Below the pieces are notes generated by a model, which worked only from the letters and a program-made list of their open reading frames with translations, was not told the origin of the DNA and searched no databases. A stretch of DNA of 64,000 nucleotides from Paenibacillus mucilaginosus 3016. Lineage in GTDB: Bacteria > Bacillota > Bacilli > Paenibacillales > NBRC-103111. The stretch is from assembly GCF_000250655.1 (NCBI RefSeq), contig NC_016935.1, positions 6,590,001 through 6,654,000 on the forward strand, read 5' to 3'. Shown piece by piece: positions 63,258 through 64,000 of this stretch. Every line of letters begins with the position of its first letter. Position 1 is the stretch's first letter. A program made the translations under genes and the position numbers.

Positions 63258-64000
63258 CTACATCTGCGAACGAAGCTTGTCGATGAGCATCGTCGCGGTC
63301 TTATAGTCGTCTTCGGTAATCTCGGCCTTGCCGTACTTCGCCTTCTCGAAGAGAAGCAGCACGGTCTCGACGTCCATCCGCATCCAGCGGCTCTGCCGCG
63401 TCCAGCGGGCGACCGCTTCGCGCAGCGTCTCATGCTCCTCGCGGACGTAGCCGCTGCGGCGGAAGATCCGCAGCATCCGCTCGCATTCGACGATGACCTT
63501 CTGCTTCAGCAGCGAGGCCCGGCGCCGGCGGGCGCGTTCTCTCCACAGCTCCACCACCTGCAGCTTCCAGGCCAGGAAGCCGGCCAGTGCGGCCAGCACG
63601 GCGAGGCTGCCTGCGATCACAAGGCCATGGCCCTCTTCTTCTTCGGCGGCAGGCTCGGCTGCGGCCGGTTCGACTGCAGGCGCCTCGGCCGGTTCCACAG
63701 CCGGTATTTCCGGAAGGGACGCACGCGGCATCGCGAAGCCCGCCGTCGGCTCGAACGGCACCCAGCCGTAGCCGCTGAAATAAATCTCGACCCACGAGTG
63801 GGCGTCGGAGTTGCGGACCGTATAAGTGCCCGACGCATTCGGGTCCATCATCGCCTGGCCTGGAATGAGCCCCATGAGCTCATACTGGTCGACCGGCGTG
63901 GAGCCGGAAGAGTAGCCTTTGACCCAGCGGGCCGGCAGGCCGACCGAACGGGCCATGACCGCCATGGCGGAGGAGTAGTAGTCGCAGTAGCCTTCCTTGA
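63258..64000 (-). CDS. Membrane transglutaminase-like protein, C-terminal part
   Basis: Gene enters from beyond the window; 246 codons are visible. The catalytic Cys lies in KEGYCDYYSSAMAVMAR, His in NSDAHSWVEIYF, and the GWVPFEPTAG block follows, the pattern of TgpA/YebA-type transglutaminase-like proteins. A Pro/Ala/Glu spacer, one membrane helix (LVIAGSLAVLAALAGFLAWKL) and a C-terminal cytoplasmic helical domain (DUF4129-like) complete it. The N-terminal membrane part (DUF3488-like) would be outside the window. Function in the cell envelope is likely but not shown. Confidence 0.88.
   Translation of the reverse strand, partial: KEGYCDYYSSAMAVMARSVGLPARWVKGYSSGSTPVDQYELMGLIPGQAMMDPNASGTYTVRNSDAHSWVEIYFSGYGWVPFEPTAGFAMPRASLPEIPAVEPAEAPAVEPAAAEPAAEEEEGHGLVIAGSLAVLAALAGFLAWKLQVVELWRERARRRRASLLKQKVIVECERMLRIFRRSGYVREEHETLREAVARWTRQSRWMRMDVETVLLLFEKAKYGKAEITEDDYKTATMLIDKLRSQM

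Overview
The window is a contiguous stretch of a G+C-rich, spore-forming, naturally-competence-type Firmicute, most likely Paenibacillus or a close relative in Paenibacillaceae. This rests on gene content and order: gpr-spoIIP-yqxA-lepA-hemW-hrcA-grpE-dnaK-dnaJ-prmA-rsmE-mtaB, yqeG-yqeH-aroE-yhbY-nadD-yqeK-rsfS-yqeM, comER/comEA-comEB-comEC-holA-rpsT, the cotJABC spore-coat operon, AddAB instead of RecBCD, and a T-box on leuS. Nearly all genes read on the minus strand; no tRNA, rRNA, CRISPR array, prophage or complete insertion sequence was recognised.

Layout. 1-12 kb: double-strand-break repair genes sbcC (partial, frameshifted), sbcD, addA, addB (frameshifted near its start). 12-14 kb: a repeat-rich, lower-G+C island with a 17-bp tandem repeat, a HEAT-like gene on the plus strand and two 113-bp direct repeats that carry palindromes. 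14-21 kb: a broken nitroreductase, an RlmI-type methyltransferase, a NUDIX hydrolase, mtaB, rsmE, an M50 protease and prmA. 21-29 kb: two small stress-type genes and a structured repeat, then the heat-shock operon hrcA-[archaeal-type chaperonin]-grpE-dnaK-dnaJ behind a CIRCE operator. 29-37 kb: GNAT acetyltransferase, hemW, lepA, yqxA-like, spoIIP, a decayed chemotaxis receptor on the plus strand, gpr, rpsT. 37-46 kb: holA, an ECF sigma/anti-sigma pair with its own ECF-type promoter, an EamA transporter and the nirB-nirD-FNT nitrite operon with a GlnR/TnrA-type box. 46-51 kb: comEC, comEB, comEA, comER. 51-56 kb: a second copy of the structured repeat, a stem-loop array, leuS with a Leu-specific T-box, a small membrane peptide, yqeM. 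56-64 kb: cvfB, rsfS, yqeK, nadD, yhbY, aroE, yqeH, yqeG, cotJC-cotJB-cotJA, and the C-terminal part of a membrane transglutaminase.

The most unusual signals are: (1) a pair of intergenic elements (about 21965-22147 and 51483-51595) with identical junction sequences, equal 23-nt loops and long stems whose sequences differ completely yet stay perfectly paired, as expected of a structured RNA or palindromic mobile element; (2) a group III (archaeal-like) chaperonin embedded in the dnaK operon; (3) one-base frameshifts in sbcC and addB, two genes of related repair pathways, which need a check against reads; (4) an ECF sigma operon with an autoregulatory-type promoter and an anti-sigma factor with a very long Pro/Ala/Glu-rich outer region.

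All assignments come from reading motifs and gene order; no database search was run.
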